From the NCBI RefSeq assembly GCF_002764115.1, contig NZ_CP017940.1, positions 966,501-1,030,500 of the forward strand: 64,000 nucleotides of DNA. The letters run 5' to 3'. This document shows, piece after piece, positions 26,865-36,911 of this stretch; the first letter of the stretch is position 1; every line of letters begins with the position of its first letter. A model generated the notes under the pieces. The model did no database searches. It was not told the DNA's origin and saw only the letters and a program-made list of their open reading frames with translations. The position numbers and the translations under genes are program-made. The DNA is from Phyllobacterium zundukense (GTDB taxonomy: Bacteria > Pseudomonadota > Alphaproteobacteria > Rhizobiales > Rhizobiaceae).

Positions 26865-29800
26865 TCATGCTCCGCTCTTGCCGTATCCACCGGGGGTCGG
26901 GGTCGTGAGGATGACGGCCTCACCCGCCTCCAGTACAGTCTGGTCACAGGCCTTCAATGTTTCGATCGTACCATCCTTGCGGCGCACCTCGGTCTTGCCG
27001 ACCTCGCCATTGCCGCCGCCGTCGAGGCCTTCCGGCGGTCGATTGCGGTGCGACGACAGAATGGCGCAATCCATCCGTTCGAGGAAGCGCAGGGTGCGTT
27101 TGGTACCGCCGCCGCCGGGGAACTTGCCTGTGCCGCCCGAATTTGCCCGAATATGGAAATCCTCGAGCAAGACAGGAAACCGCATTTCGAGGATTTCCGG
27201 GTCGGTCAGGCGCGAATTCGTCATATGGGTGTGAACCCCGGATGTTCCGGCAAACCCCGTACCGTTGTTGAAGCGGCCTGCCGGCGAACCGGAACATATG
27301 GTCTCGTAATACTGGTACTGGTCATTGCCGAACGTCAGATTGTTCATCGTCCCTTGAGAATTGGCCATCGCACCAAGAGCCGCAAAGAGGGCGTTGGTGA
27401 CATGTTGCGATGTCTCGACATTTCCGGCGACCACTGCCGCAGGATACGCGGGCTTGAGCATAGAGCCGTCGGGAATGATGATATCGATCGGCCGCAAGCA
27501 GCCGGCGTTCATCGGGATTGCGCCCTCAACCATAACGCGGAAGGCATAGAGCACGGCTGCACGCGCCACCGGTTCCGGTGCGTTGAAGTTGTTCTTCTCT
27601 ACCGGCGAAGTGCCGGTGAAATCCACGGTCGCGCGGCGTTCCTTGCGGTTGACGGTAATCTTCACGCGAATTATCTGGCCGGTATCGGTTGAATAGGAAC
27701 ATGCAGAGTTTTCCGGCAACCGGTCGAGGACCTCGCGCACGCTTTCGGCCGCGTTGTCTTGTACATGGCCCATATAGGCTTCGACGACATCAAGGCCGAA
27801 CAGCGCAATCATCTTCTTCAGTTCAGCCACGCCCTTTTCGTTGGCGGCAATCTGGGCTTTTAGATCGGCGATGTTCTGATGGACATTGCGGACGGGCCAG
27901 GGATGATTGGTCAAAAGTTCCGTCAGTTCCTTTTCACGAAAGCGGCCGCGCTCGACGAGACGGAAATTGTCGATCAGAACGCCTTCCTCATCCACCGTCG
28001 TTGCCAATGGTGTCATCGATCCTGGCGCCGTTCCGCCAATATCCGCATGGTGTCCGCGCGACGCTGAGTAAAAGAGGATGTTGTTGCCCGAGTCATCGAA
28101 GACCGGCGTGACAACGGTGATATCCGGCAGATGTGTACCGCCATTATAGGGCGCGTTGAGCGCAAAGACATCGCCGGGGTGGATATCGCCCTCGTTGAGC
28201 TTGATGATCGTCTCAACGGACCGATCCATGGAGCCCAGATGAACCGGCATATGCGGCGCGTTGGCCACCAGCGCACCATTGCGGTCGAACACCGCGCAGG
28301 AAAAATCGAGCCGCTCCTTGATATTGACCGAATAGGCAGTGTTCTGCAGTGTCACGCCCATCTGTTCGGCGATCGACATAAACAGATTGTTGAACACTTC
28401 CAGCATGATCGGATCGGCTTCGGTGCCCAGCGCTGCGGCGCGTGCCTTTTTCGCTGTCCGCCGCATCAGAACGTGATTGAGCGCGGTGATTTCCGCCTGC
28501 CAGCCCGGTTCCACGACAATCGTTTGGTGCGTTTCGATGATCAGGGCAGGGCCGTTGACCTTGTGCCCGGTCTTGAGATTGGCCCGGGGGAAAGTTAGCG
28601 CTTCGTGGAATGTCCCGCCTGAATAGAGTTTGCACGTCTCACCAGGTTGAGGCTCCGAATTATCTTGGCTCTTTGTAACTTCGACCTGGGCGCGTTCTCG
28701 ACTATCGGCGCCCTCGACGCCCACAGCTTCGACAACGATGCCCTTGTTCTCGTAGATGAAACCGAACTGCGCCTTGTGCGCTGCTTCAAATCCGATGCGC
28801 GCTTCGTCAATCGCGAAAGTGCTGAAGTCGATCGGAATCGTCGTGTCGGTACCGTCATAGCGCAGGTGCAGGATAGGACGCGAGGTGATGCTTTCTGGTG
28901 GCACGCCTTGCGCCGAAATCTCGGCGATGACGGTGTCGGAAAGCCGGTCGGAGAGCTGGCGGATTTCACTCAGGGTTTCCGATGCAAAGACTTTGACCAA
29001 TGCCTGCTGTCTCGATGCAAAGATCGACGACAGACCGATACCATAGGCGGAGAGGAGTCCGGAGAAAGGGTGGATCAGTACGGCTTCCATGCCAAGCGCA
29101 TCAGCGACGAGGCAGGCGTGCTGTCCTCCAGCCCCACCAAAACAATTGAGCAGATAGCGGGTGACGTCATAGCCGCGCTGGACGGAGATCTTCTTGACGG
29201 CATTGGCCATGTTTTCGACTGCGATGGTGATGAAGCCCTCGGCGACTTCTTCCGGCGTCTTGCCTTCCCCCATCTCCGCCGCAAGGGCCGCAAATTTTGT
29301 GGCAACGATCTCGCGGTCAAGGCGCTCGTTCTGCTCCGCGCCAAAGATCGCCGGGAAGTATTCCGGCCGCAATTTGCCGAGCATGACATTGGCGTCGGTT
29401 ACGGCGAGGGGGCCACCGCGTCGATAACAGGCAGGTCCGGGATTGGCCCCAGCGGAATCAGGCCCTGCCTGGAAACGTCCCGCGCTGTAGTGCAGGATCG
29501 AGCCGCCACCCGCCGCCACCGTATGAATGCGCATCATCGGTGCGCGGATGCGCACGCCGGCGACTTCCGTATCGAAGGCGCGCTCATAGTCGCCGTCATA
29601 ATGCGCCACATCGGTCGAGGTGCCGCCCATGTCGAAGCCGATCACCTTGTCAAAACCGGCGAGTTTGGCTGTCTCGACCATGCCGACGACGCCGCCAGCA
29701 GGCCCGGACAGGATCGCATCCTTGCCCTGGAACAGGTCTGCCGCGGTCAATCCGCCGGAGGACATCATGAATGAAAGGCGCGGGGCAGATGTTTCACCAG

Positions 29801-30512
29801 CCTTGTCAGCACCGGTAATTCCAAGTTCGCGCGCCACATGGTCGACATAGCGGCGCAGGATGGGTGAGAGATAGGCATCGACGACCGTCGTATCACCGCG
29901 TCCGACAAGCTTCGCCAGTGGCGAGACCTCGTGGCTGACGGAAACCTGGCCGAATCCCAGATCGCGTGCAACCTTGGCCGCTATTTGCTCGTGCGCCGGA
30001 TAGTTCCAGGCGTGCATGAAAACGATGGCAACCGCGTCGATCCCGTCCTGCTTCGCGTCAGCCAATGCCGCGCGTATTTGATCGGGGTCAGGCGCGATTT
30101 CCACCGATCCATCTGTTCTGACCCGTTCTGCCACCTCGATGACACGTTCATACAGCTGCTCGGGAAGAATGATCTCCTTGGCGAAAATATCGGGGCGCGC
30201 TTGATAGGCGATCTTCAGGGCGTCACGAAAACCCTTGGTGATGACGAGCACTGTCCGGTCACCCTTGCGCTCAAGCAATGCATTGGTTGCGACCGTCGTT
30301 CCCATCTTGACCTCGCCAATGCGGTGGGAAGGGATGGGATCGCCTTGTCTGACATTGAGGAGGTCTCGAATACCCTGGATGGCAGCATCGCTATACGCCT
30401 CGGGATTTTCGGAGAGCAGCTTGTGCGCAAGAAGACGGCCTTCCGGGTCGCGTGCAATCACATCCGTGAACGTTCCACCGCGGTCGATCCAGAAATCCCA
30501 TGTGTTGTTCAT
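26865..30512 (-). CDS. 5-oxoprolinase / hydantoinase A-B fusion (ATP-dependent)
   Basis: 1215 residues, the normal length of the fused family. Residues about 1-190 are Hydant_A_N ([17 protein letters not shown]), about 200-510 Hydantoinase_A with [11 protein letters not shown], and about 690-1205 Hydantoinase_B with [16 protein letters not shown] and [19 protein letters not shown]. The eukaryotic enzyme of this layout hydrolyses 5-oxoproline to glutamate at the cost of ATP. Bacterial fusions may act on 5-oxoproline or hydantoins. No transporter or amidase gene is next to it. Confidence 0.9.
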   Translation of the reverse strand: MNNTWDFWIDRGGTFTDVIARDPEGRLLAHKLLSENPEAYSDAAIQGIRDLLNVRQGDPIPSHRIGEVKMGTTVATNALLERKGDRTVLVITKGFRDALKIAYQARPDIFAKEIILPEQLYERVIEVAERVRTDGSVEIAPDPDQIRAALADAKQDGIDAVAIVFMHAWNYPAHEQIAAKVARDLGFGQVSVSHEVSPLAKLVGRGDTTVVDAYLSPILRRYVDHVARELGITGADKAGETSAPRLSFMMSSGGLTAADLFQGKDAILSGPAGGVVGMVETAKLAGFDKVIGFDMGGTSTDVAHYDGDYERAFDTEVAGVRIRAPMMRIHTVAAGGGSILHYSAGRFQAGPDSAGANPGPACYRRGGPLAVTDANVMLGKLRPEYFPAIFGAEQNERLDREIVATKFAALAAEMGEGKTPEEVAEGFITIAVENMANAVKKISVQRGYDVTRYLLNCFGGAGGQHACLVADALGMEAVLIHPFSGLLSAYGIGLSSIFASRQQALVKVFASETLSEIRQLSDRLSDTVIAEISAQGVPPESITSRPILHLRYDGTDTTIPIDFSTFAIDEARIGFEAAHKAQFGFIYENKGIVVEAVGVEGADSRERAQVEVTKSQDNSEPQPGETCKLYSGGTFHEALTFPRANLKTGHKVNGPALIIETHQTIVVEPGWQAEITALNHVLMRRTAKKARAAALGTEADPIMLEVFNNLFMSIAEQMGVTLQNTAYSVNIKERLDFSCAVFDRNGALVANAPHMPVHLGSMDRSVETIIKLNEGDIHPGDVFALNAPYNGGTHLPDITVVTPVFDDSGNNILFYSASRGHHADIGGTAPGSMTPLATTVDEEGVLIDNFRLVERGRFREKELTELLTNHPWPVRNVHQNIADLKAQIAANEKGVAELKKMIALFGLDVVEAYMGHVQDNAAESVREVLDRLPENSACSYSTDTGQIIRVKITVNRKERRATVDFTGTSPVEKNNFNAPEPVARAAVLYAFRVMVEGAIPMNAGCLRPIDIIIPDGSMLKPAYPAAVVAGNVETSQHVTNALFAALGAMANSQGTMNNLTFGNDQYQYYETICSGSPAGRFNNGTGFAGTSGVHTHMTNSRLTDPEILEMRFPVLLEDFHIRANSGGTGKFPGGGGTKRTLRFLERMDCAILSSHRNRPPEGLDGGGNGEVGKTEVRRKDGTIETLKACDQTVLEAGEAVILTTPTPGGYGKSGA

Positions 30513-30754
30513 AATATTCGTCCGATCTCAATAATTTGGTGATTCGTAAATTGGGCGAACCTATTTCGCCACAGCAACAATAAGCAGGATAGGGTGACGA
30601 CCGCAATCGGTGGAGCTATTCACTTCAAATTTTGTGCGAAACCGTTGATATCCACATGAAAATTGACCGAAAATGAAAACAAAACCCAACTCTGCCTTAT
30701 TTTCGATAAGGTGGTGGCTGAGGGGCATGTGGCGCACTATGGAGAGGAAAAATC

Positions 30755-31132
30755 ATGAAAATTAAACTTGTTGTTTCGCTGGCGGCAATTTCGCTTCTGG
30801 CACTTGCCGGTTGCGGCGAGAGTGAGCAGAAGTCAGAACAGGCTCCGGCGACAACCGAACAGCCAGCGCCGGCTCCAGCACCAGCTCCTGCTGCACCTGC
30901 GGCTACCGAGGCTCCTGCAGCCCCGGCTGCACCGATGAATGCACAAGACACGTTGAACAAGCTGAAGGAACAGGCTGCAACCATGACGGCAGAGCAGAAG
31001 CAGGCTGCAGTCGCGACAGCGCGCAAGGCGGCTGAAGATGCTGCCAAGGCCGCCGGCCAGACCGAAGCCGAGATCAAGGCTGCTGCCGACTCTGCGGAAA
31101 AGGCGATCAAGGACGCTCTTGGCGTCCAGTAA
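30755..31132 (+). CDS. Small Ala/Pro-rich lipoprotein
   Basis: 125 residues. A lipoprotein signal ends in LALAGC (Cys near residue 20). Next comes a low-complexity Pro-Ala/Gln spacer (about residues 32-58), then an Ala/Lys/Glu-rich amphipathic helix. GAGAGGA lies 8 bp before the ATG. The layout (lipid anchor, flexible linker, helix) recalls envelope spacer lipoproteins, but I recognise no family. Confidence 0.75.
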   Translation: MKIKLVVSLAAISLLALAGCGESEQKSEQAPATTEQPAPAPAPAPAAPAATEAPAAPAAPMNAQDTLNKLKEQAATMTAEQKQAAVATARKAAEDAAKAAGQTEAEIKAAADSAEKAIKDALGVQ

Positions 31133-31276
31133 GGGCTGCAATTCTTCGATAAAGCGGCCGGCCTTCGGGCTGGCCGTTTATTTGAGACAATGGTGCTTCA
31201 ACCAGTCCGTCCAAACGGCGACCTCGACACAAATATCGCTCTCGCAATTGCGAAAAAATTTGAATAAAACGAAGTC

Positions 31277-31996
31277 ATGTCGATTTGGCGCCGCATCAGC
31301 GATTTCATTACCAGCACTGCGATCGATGCTTTCTCCAGCATCATCGAAGCCGTACGTACCACTTTTGAGGGCGACCCGGAAACCCGGCGACGCGTTGCGT
31401 TCTCGATTGCCATGATTGCGCTGTCGGCAAAGATGGCCAAGGCCGATGGTGTCGTTTCGCAGGTCGAGGTCAACGCCTTTCACGAAATTTTCCATGTGCC
31501 GCAGCAATATCAGGATCAGGTATCGCGCCTTTACAATCTCGCCAAGCAGGATGTGGCTGGCTACGAGGCCTATGCGACACAACTGGCTTCGCTGTGCGGC
31601 ACGGGCAAACCCAATTGCAAGATGCTCGAAGATGTCCTCGACGGGCTGTTTCACATCGCCAAGGCGGACGGTGCACTGCACGACAAGGAATTGACCTTCC
31701 TCGGCACGGTTGCGGAAATCTTTCAGCTTGATGAAGAGCAATTCGACCGCATATTGGCGCGGCATGCCGGGCGTGGCCAGGCAGATCCCTATGTCGTCCT
31801 CGGCCTTCCGCGTGATGCCAGCTTTGAAGCTGCACGCAAGCAGTATCGGGCATTGGTTCGCGAGAACCATCCGGACATGCTGATGGCGCGCGGTGTACCG
31901 GAAGAATTCATCGCCATCGCCAATCAGCGCATCGCGGCCATCAATGCCGCCTGGGAAAAAGTCGAAAAAGATCTGAAGGCATATGAGCGCGTTTGA
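31277..31996 (+). CDS. DjlA-like co-chaperone (TerB domain + J domain)
   Basis: 239 residues. Residues about 40-150 are a TerB-like domain (AKMAKADGVVSQVEVNAF and HIAKADGALHDKELTFL, two acidic helices). The last 65 residues are a J domain (DPYVVLGLPRDASFEAARKQY with the essential HPD in ENHPDML). DjlA proteins stimulate the DnaK ATPase at the membrane; this one has no clear transmembrane helix. The 3' end overlaps the amidase gene by 14 bp. Confidence 0.88.
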   Translation: MSIWRRISDFITSTAIDAFSSIIEAVRTTFEGDPETRRRVAFSIAMIALSAKMAKADGVVSQVEVNAFHEIFHVPQQYQDQVSRLYNLAKQDVAGYEAYATQLASLCGTGKPNCKMLEDVLDGLFHIAKADGALHDKELTFLGTVAEIFQLDEEQFDRILARHAGRGQADPYVVLGLPRDASFEAARKQYRALVRENHPDMLMARGVPEEFIAIANQRIAAINAAWEKVEKDLKAYERV

Positions 31997-32747
31997 ACCT
32001 GATCATTTGCGCGCCGATGTTCATGCCTCGCCGAATTTCGGCCCTCGCAGAGACGGCAAGCGCCCGACTATTTTGATCCTTCACTATACGGGCATGGAAA
32101 CCGGCGAGGCGGCGGAAAGCTGGCTCGCCAATCCGGCAAGCGAGGTATCGGCGCACTACATCGTTCACGAAGACGGACGCATCGTGCAAATGGTACCAGA
32201 GAGTGAGCGGGCCTGGCACGCAGGTCAAAGCTTCTGGAAGGGTGAGACGGACATCAATTCCAGCTCGATTGGAATCGAGATCGTCAATGGCGGGCCATTG
32301 CTTGACTTTCCCGAATTTGGGGGCTCGCAAATCGATGCCGTGATCGATCTGTGCAAGGGTATCGTTTCGCGTCATGCCATCAGGCCGGAAGGGGTTCTGG
32401 CCCATTCGGATATCGCCCCTGCGCGCAAGATTGATCCGGGCGAGAAATTTCCGTGGCCAGTGCTCTACGATGCGGGCGTGGGCCATTGGGTCAGCCCCTC
32501 GCCAGTGGGAGGTGGCCGTTTCTTTTCACTTGGCGATCAGGGACAGCCGGTTGAGGCGCTGCAGTCCATGCTGGCACTCTATGGCTATGGCGTTCCCATT
32601 GATGGCGTGTTCGGAACAACGACAGAATTGGGCATTTTGGCGTTCCAGCGCCACTTTCGCCCCCAAAAAATCGATGGAGTCGCGGACATGTCAACCATTG
32701 AAACCCTGCATCGACTGCTTTCTGCACTACCGGTGCTGACCGCATAA
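31983..32747 (+). CDS. N-acetylmuramoyl-L-alanine amidase (Amidase_2, AmiD/AmpD-like) with PG-binding domain
   Basis: 254 residues. The zinc amidase domain has ILHYTGMETGE (first His), SAHYIVHEDGRIVQMV, AWHAGQSFW, SSIGIEIVN and AHSDIAPARKIDPGEKF (third metal ligand and catalytic Lys). A C-terminal PG_binding_1 domain follows (QGQPVEALQSMLALYGY). It cleaves the bond between MurNAc or anhydroMurNAc and L-Ala. No signal peptide is visible, which suggests a cytoplasmic AmpD-like recycling role or another export route. GAAGG lies 5 bp before the ATG, inside the DjlA-like gene. Confidence 0.9.
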   Translation: MSAFEPDHLRADVHASPNFGPRRDGKRPTILILHYTGMETGEAAESWLANPASEVSAHYIVHEDGRIVQMVPESERAWHAGQSFWKGETDINSSSIGIEIVNGGPLLDFPEFGGSQIDAVIDLCKGIVSRHAIRPEGVLAHSDIAPARKIDPGEKFPWPVLYDAGVGHWVSPSPVGGGRFFSLGDQGQPVEALQSMLALYGYGVPIDGVFGTTTELGILAFQRHFRPQKIDGVADMSTIETLHRLLSALPVLTA

Positions 32748-32960
32748 GTTATTGAACCAAAGAGCCTTTTTTGACTCATTTTGTGCAACGCAGCATATAT
32801 ATTTCAATGGGTTACACAAAGTTATTTGGCCGATCAATATTCGGCTGCATTGGGCCGTCACATCCTTGGCCAGTGTTCCGGCTCTGCCCCTTAGTTTTTT
32901 GGGCGACGGAATGATCCCGGCGCGCACGTTCGTGCGGCCCAAGCATCTAGACGGAAAACG

Positions 32961-33743
32961 ATGACAAAAAAATTTGGTATGATTTTCGCCCTTCTAGGGG
33001 CGATGGCTTTCTATGGCTCGAATTCAGCGTTCAGCAGCCCCTCAGAGCCGACGAGCCTCGCTGATTACATCAAGGCGAACCGAGTCGCAGCGTCAAAAGA
33101 AAAGGCCAGTGGTAAATCCGCGAAGGCTGTCCAGTCAAAAGACAAGGGCAAAAGCAGCGCTGCCAAGACGCCTGTGGTCAAGAAAAGTGCTGCAAAAGCA
33201 CCGGCAGTCAAGAAAAGCGCCGTCAAGGCGCAGCGGGTGACCAAGAAGGCTTCTTCGCACAAGCGCCCCATCGTTCAGGCTAAGGCCCGTGTAAAGACCG
33301 TCGTTACCACCAAGACGATCAGCAGCGTCGATACAATGACGACCGGCAGCATCGCCTCGGCGACGGGATCGCCGAAATATTCGACGATCATCAATTCCTA
33401 TGCGGCATCGTATGGAGTTCCAGTCGCGCTGGCGAACGCGGTTATCAGTGTCGAAAGCAATTATCAGCCGAATACGACGGGAAGTGCCGGAGAAATCGGG
33501 TTGATGCAGATCAAACTCTCGACCGCGCGCGGTCTCGGCTATACCGGTACGCGTGAGGCACTCTACAATCCGGATACGAATATTCGCTGGGGCATGAAAT
33601 ATCTTGCCGGAGCTCACAAGCTTGGCAACGGCACCACCTGCGGTACGATCCTTCGCTACAATGCAGGTCATGGCGCAACCCGTATGAATCCTATCTCGGC
33701 CAACTACTGTGCCAAAGTGAAAGTGCAGATGGCCTCCATGTAA
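32961..33743 (+). CDS. SLT-domain lytic transglycosylase with Lys/Ala-rich linker
   Basis: 260 residues: a signal peptide (about residues 1-25, ending near NSAFS), a basic Lys/Ala/Ser/Val linker (about 45-110), and a C-terminal SLT domain. The SLT motifs are NAVISVESNYQPNTTG with the catalytic Glu, GEIGLMQIKLSTARGLGY, and NIRWGMKYLAGAHKLG. The linker holds repeated V-K-K-S-A-x-K-A units. The protein is secreted to the periplasm and cuts glycan strands. A strong terminator and then rnpB follow. Confidence 0.9.
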   Translation: MTKKFGMIFALLGAMAFYGSNSAFSSPSEPTSLADYIKANRVAASKEKASGKSAKAVQSKDKGKSSAAKTPVVKKSAAKAPAVKKSAVKAQRVTKKASSHKRPIVQAKARVKTVVTTKTISSVDTMTTGSIASATGSPKYSTIINSYAASYGVPVALANAVISVESNYQPNTTGSAGEIGLMQIKLSTARGLGYTGTREALYNPDTNIRWGMKYLAGAHKLGNGTTCGTILRYNAGHGATRMNPISANYCAKVKVQMASM

Positions 33744-33769
33744 GGTTTGCACAATCTCTCTTTGGATCA

Positions 33770-33801
33770 AAAAGCCGGTGGATCGCTCCACCGGCTTTTT
33801 C
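33770..33801 (+). terminator. Rho-independent terminator after the SLT gene
   Basis: AAAAAGCCGGTGGA pairs with TCCACCGGCTTTTT around a 4-nt TCGC loop; the symmetric A and T tracts make it potentially bidirectional. Confidence 0.9.
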
Positions 33802-33838
33802 ATTTGCGTTTTTCCTTCAGAACGCATTTATACGGATC

Positions 33839-34270
33839 GCCAGCTGGCCGGGCAGCCGCGCATGTCATAAGCCGAAAGGCGGCATGTGAGGAAAGTCCGG
33901 GCTCCAGGGAAACACGGTGCCGGATAACATCCGGCGGGGGCGACCCCAGGGAAAGTGCCACAGAAAGGAAACCGCCCCGTCTTTCGTTGCGCCGGATCCG
34001 GATTGGATTGGACGCAAGGAATGACGGGGTAAGGGTGAAAGGGTGGGGTAAGAGCCCACCGCGCAACTGGTAACAGGGGCGGCATGGCAAACCCCACCGG
34101 GAGCAAAACCGAATAGGGACGGCGTGCCGGGCGAAAGTCCGGCGATCAGTTTCCGGGTCAGTCGTCCGGGTGGGTTGCAGGAGGCGGGTGGTAACATCCG
34201 TCCAAGATGAATGGCTGCCGCGCCGGACGAAAGTCCGGCCATACAGAACCCGGCTTACAGGCCAGCTGGC
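33839..34270 (+). ncRNA. rnpB: RNase P RNA (class A)
   Basis: About 430 nt with the conserved RNase P RNA blocks: GAGGAAAGTCCGGGCTCC near the 5' end, ACAGAAAGGAAACCGCC, GGTAAGGGTGAAAGGGTGGGGTAAGAG (core), AAACCCCACC, GGAGCAA, AATAGGG, and ACAGAACCCGGCTTA at the 3' end. The ends pair perfectly as helix P1 (GCCAGCTGGCC, 33839-33849, with GGCCAGCTGGC, 34260-34270), which fixes the boundaries. Position upstream of mraZ is usual for Rhizobiales. Confidence 0.96.
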
Positions 34271-34300
34271 ACTTCAATTCATGTCGCGGGATAGTCGCCG

Positions 34301-34331
34301 TAGCGGGCCGTTAGGCCGAGCGCGGCCCGCG
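34301..34331 (+). terminator. GC-rich hairpin downstream of rnpB
   Basis: GCGGGCCG and CGGCCCGC form an 8-bp stem with a 12-nt loop about 30 bp after the end of rnpB. There is no U-tract, so it is only a possible terminator. Confidence 0.35.
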
Positions 34332-34356
34332 CTTGCCTGCTACTTCCGCGAGAGTC

Positions 34357-34631
34357 TAGAGCGGTTTTCGACCATATTGAACCAGTTCTGTTTCTCGGAT
34401 GGCGAGACAATCCACGAGGAAGGTGGCGAGGCCGATGTTTACCCATCGGATGAAGCCGCCTGACAAAGTGGGTGTTCGCCAGCCGGAAACCCGAAGGGCC
34501 GGGTGAATTCGGGCCAAATCCATCGGGCTTCGGCATCGTCCGATGCACAAACATCGGCCTCGCCAAATCCCTTGACCTTGTCCGCGAATTCCCTCCGGCA
34601 GAACGATTCAATATGGTCGAGAACCGCTCTA
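34357..34631. mobile_element. MITE-like element, copy 1 (rnpB-mraZ intergenic)
   Basis: 275 bp including TA at both ends. Terminal inverted repeats of about 33 bp: left GAGCGGTTTTCGACCATATT..., right (reverse complement) GAGCGGTTCTCGACCATATT.... The interior is shared with the copy at 38648-38922 without gaps, at about 86% identity by eye. It codes for no transposase. TA ends and inverted repeats fit a non-autonomous IS630/Tc1-mariner-type element. The element ends about 70 bp before the first MraZ box, so the promoter is untouched. A minus-strand open frame crossing it is typical of such repeats and probably not a gene. Confidence 0.8.
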
Positions 34632-34636
34632 ACCCT

Positions 34637-34652
34637 TCATTAAGCTTAATGA
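34637..34652. promoter_or_regulatory. 16-bp perfect palindrome between MITE copy 1 and the mraZ promoter
   Basis: TCATTAAG/CTTAATGA is a perfect palindrome. It could be an operator in the dcw promoter region; no specific regulator can be named. Confidence 0.3.
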
Positions 34653-34698
34653 GCGATAAATTCAGAATCGCCGGAAGTGCGCCGGAATAACGGCTCAT

Positions 34699-34743
34699 TC
34701 CCACCTTGTGTGCTCTAGTCCCATTGACGCCCATAGTGCCCCA
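34699..34743 (-). promoter_or_regulatory. MraZ box array with overlapping promoter elements
   Basis: NCCCA pentamers (TGGGN on the minus strand) begin at 34699, 34719, 34729 and 34739, all on one 10-bp register with one slot (34709) missing. MraZ is known to bind TGGGN repeats spaced by 5 bp before its own gene. TTGACG (34724-34729) lies between boxes and could be a -35 hexamer with a weak -10 near 34746. The mraZ start is about 215 bp further on, so the leader would be long. Confidence 0.6.
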
Positions 34744-34959
34744 TGATACCGATTGATTTCATCAGTAGCGTTCAGTCGACACGGTGTTTCCCGAAATACG
34801 ATTTGGCATGCCAAGGCTGGCAATCGGCTCATCTAGCCGATGCAGTGACGTCTAGTGATGGGGCTCTCGTTTCGAAACCTTCGAAGTGCGGGGCAGAGGT
34901 GGAAATGATCGAAGCCCCGGCAAACGAGATGCTTGGGGCGGAAACGGCGGAGTTGCGTT

Positions 34960-35424
34960 TTGAACCGGTTCCTCGGACATGTGACGAACAGGATCGATGC
35001 GAAGGGGCGGGTTTCCGTTCCAGCGCACTTTCGTTCGATCATCCAGACGGCTGGTCACGCGGAACTCTACGCACTGCGTTCTTTGCATCTCCCTGCGCTC
35101 GATGTGGGCGGGCCGGAACTCCTGACACGTTTCGACAAGCAGTTGGAGAGCGAGGATCCCTTTGCGGAAACGGCGGACGACATGTCGTTCTATCTCCACG
35201 CCGACGGCGGTTTCCTGAAGCTGGACGCGGATGGGCGGATTACGGTTACGGACTTCATTCGCGAACATACGGGCATTTCGGCAGATGTGACCTTTGCGGG
35301 CGCCAACACGCATTTTCAGATGTGGCATCCGGACCGGTTCGAAGCGCATCGGACAAGGGTTCGGGAACGGCTGGCGGAAAAGCGCCGTCAGGAAAACCCA
35401 AGCATTCCCGTGGGGAGCAGCTGA
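34960..35424 (+). CDS. mraZ: Transcriptional regulator / cell-division protein MraZ
   Basis: 154 residues starting at a TTG at 34960, chosen because GGAG lies 7 bp upstream and the product then begins (M)[16 protein letters not shown], as in family members; an upstream TTG at 34933 adds nine unrelated residues. Two AbrB-like MraZ repeats are visible: [13 protein letters not shown] and [16 protein letters not shown], each with the DxxGR motif. MraZ forms a ring that binds TGGGN boxes and represses the dcw operon. Its stop overlaps the rsmH start by one base. Confidence 0.93.
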   Translation: MNRFLGHVTNRIDAKGRVSVPAHFRSIIQTAGHAELYALRSLHLPALDVGGPELLTRFDKQLESEDPFAETADDMSFYLHADGGFLKLDADGRITVTDFIREHTGISADVTFAGANTHFQMWHPDRFEAHRTRVRERLAEKRRQENPSIPVGSS

Positions 35425-36449
35425 TGGCCGGTTCCGGCAGCAATGCCACGCCTGACACAAGCGGCGATGGTCGTCACATCCCGGTTCTGCTTGAAGAAGT
35501 GATTGCTGCGCTCCAGCCGACTCAAGGTCAACTGATCATTGATGGCACATTCGGTGCAGGCGGCTACACGAAACGAATTCTTGAAACCGGCGCTTCTGTT
35601 ACGGCGGTCGATCGCGATCCTTCGGCTATCGAAGCTGGCCGTGCCATGGAAAAGGAATATTCCGGCCGTCTGACTTTGGTGCAGGGCACATTCTCCACCC
35701 TCGATCAGGTAGCCCTTCTCGGCGCACCGGACGGTGTTGTTCTCGATATCGGCGTTTCATCCATGCAGATCGACGAGGCAGAGCGTGGCTTCTCCTTCCA
35801 GAAGGACGGACCGCTCGACATGCGCATGTCGAGCTCGGGCCCCAGTGCAGCCGACGTGGTCAATCGTCTGAAGATTGGCGATCTTGCGCGCATCTTCAAT
35901 TTTCTCGGCGAGGAGCGCCATGCCGGGCGCATCGCCCGCATGATCGAAAAGCGTCGCGCCACCGAGCCGTTCACGCGCACCCGCGATCTTGCCAACGCGA
36001 TCGAGGCACTCGTTGGCAGAAATCCGAAAGTGCCGATCCATCCGGCGACGCGCGTGTTCCAGGCGCTGCGCATTTTCGTCAATGACGAGTTGGGCGAACT
36101 CGTGCGCGCGCTTCACGCCGCCGAGCGGGTTCTGAAACCTGGCGGGCGTCTTGTCGTCGTCACGTTCCATTCGCTGGAAGACCGCATCGTCAAGCGATTC
36201 TTCTCCGATCGTTCAGGTGTCGGCGGCGGGTCACGTCATCTGCCGCAGCTCGAACAGCGCCTGGCTAGCTTCACACCGGTCGGGAAGGGCATTGTCACTC
36301 CAACAGAAGCAGAAGCCGCGCGAAATCCCCGCGCACGCTCGGCGAAGTTGCGTGCCGGTGTCCGCACGGACCATCCGCCGCTCGCCGAAGATCACTCGAT
36401 CTACGGCTTGCCCAATCTTCCGGTTTTCCATGAAACGGCGAGGAGCTGA
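35424..36449 (+). CDS. rsmH: 16S rRNA (cytosine1402-N4)-methyltransferase
   Basis: 341 residues. [13 protein letters not shown], then [14 protein letters not shown] (SAM motif I), [53 protein letters not shown] and [16 protein letters not shown] are all family hallmarks. The enzyme methylates N4 of C1402 in the 30S decoding centre. The start at 35424 has GGGGAG 8 bp upstream and overlaps the mraZ stop. A longer open frame from 34743 lies in mraZ and its leader and is not real. Confidence 0.96.
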   Translation: MAGSGSNATPDTSGDGRHIPVLLEEVIAALQPTQGQLIIDGTFGAGGYTKRILETGASVTAVDRDPSAIEAGRAMEKEYSGRLTLVQGTFSTLDQVALLGAPDGVVLDIGVSSMQIDEAERGFSFQKDGPLDMRMSSSGPSAADVVNRLKIGDLARIFNFLGEERHAGRIARMIEKRRATEPFTRTRDLANAIEALVGRNPKVPIHPATRVFQALRIFVNDELGELVRALHAAERVLKPGGRLVVVTFHSLEDRIVKRFFSDRSGVGGGSRHLPQLEQRLASFTPVGKGIVTPTEAEAARNPRARSAKLRAGVRTDHPPLAEDHSIYGLPNLPVFHETARS

Positions 36450-36452
36450 TCC

Positions 36453-36911
36453 GTGCTGCGTACCTTCGACATCATTTTGATCGGACTGATGATTACGGCC
36501 GCCGCGGTGACCTACAAGATCAAGCACGACGCTGAAAAGCAGATGGCGCAGGTCAGCAAACTCGAGCGCATGATCACGGATGAAAAGGATACGATCGATC
36601 TGCTCAAAGCGGACTGGAGCCTGCTGACCCAGCCAAATCGCCTGCAGAAACTGGTTGAATCTTTCCAGGGGCAGTTGGACCTGCAGGGGGTCGAAGCCCA
36701 ACAGATCGTCGATATCAATGATTTGCCCCAGCCGAAGCCTGTGTCGGAGGGCTTCGATGATGTTGCCAATATCATCACAGAAGCAAATGCGGGCAAGACA
36801 GTCAAACCGGACACGACTATGACCGGCAGCATCGACAAACCGAAGGCGGCGGCAAAGCCGGCCAAGCGAATTGTCCCGAATGCAGTGCCAAAGGGAGCGG
36901 GGCTCTATTGA
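36453..36911 (+). CDS. ftsL: Cell-division protein FtsL
   Basis: 152 residues from a GTG at 36453. A bitopic layout is clear: a hydrophobic helix (about residues 5-20), then a coiled coil with VSKLERMITDEKDTIDLLKAD, and the alphaproteobacterial FtsL signature WSLLTQPNRLQKLVESF. The Pro/Lys-rich C-terminal tail is a lineage feature. FtsL joins FtsB and FtsQ in the divisome. Its stop overlaps the ftsI ATG by one base. Confidence 0.88.
   Translation: MLRTFDIILIGLMITAAAVTYKIKHDAEKQMAQVSKLERMITDEKDTIDLLKADWSLLTQPNRLQKLVESFQGQLDLQGVEAQQIVDINDLPQPKPVSEGFDDVANIITEANAGKTVKPDTTMTGSIDKPKAAAKPAKRIVPNAVPKGAGLY

Noticed and set aside
31178..31870. 230-codon minus-strand frame opposite the DjlA-like gene
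   Set aside because: Shadow frame; the plus strand carries a clear TerB-J-domain protein with an HPD motif.
34279..34734. Minus-strand 151-codon frame over MITE copy 1 (and a similar one over copy 2)
   Set aside because: It is a by-product of the palindromic repeat: Pro/Arg/His-rich, without a ribosome-binding site, and the same pseudo-sequence occurs in both copies of a non-coding element.
34743..36449. A 568-codon open frame ending in rsmH
   Set aside because: The first 227 codons lie in the leader and in mraZ in another frame; the RsmH family start is at 35424 with a good ribosome-binding site.
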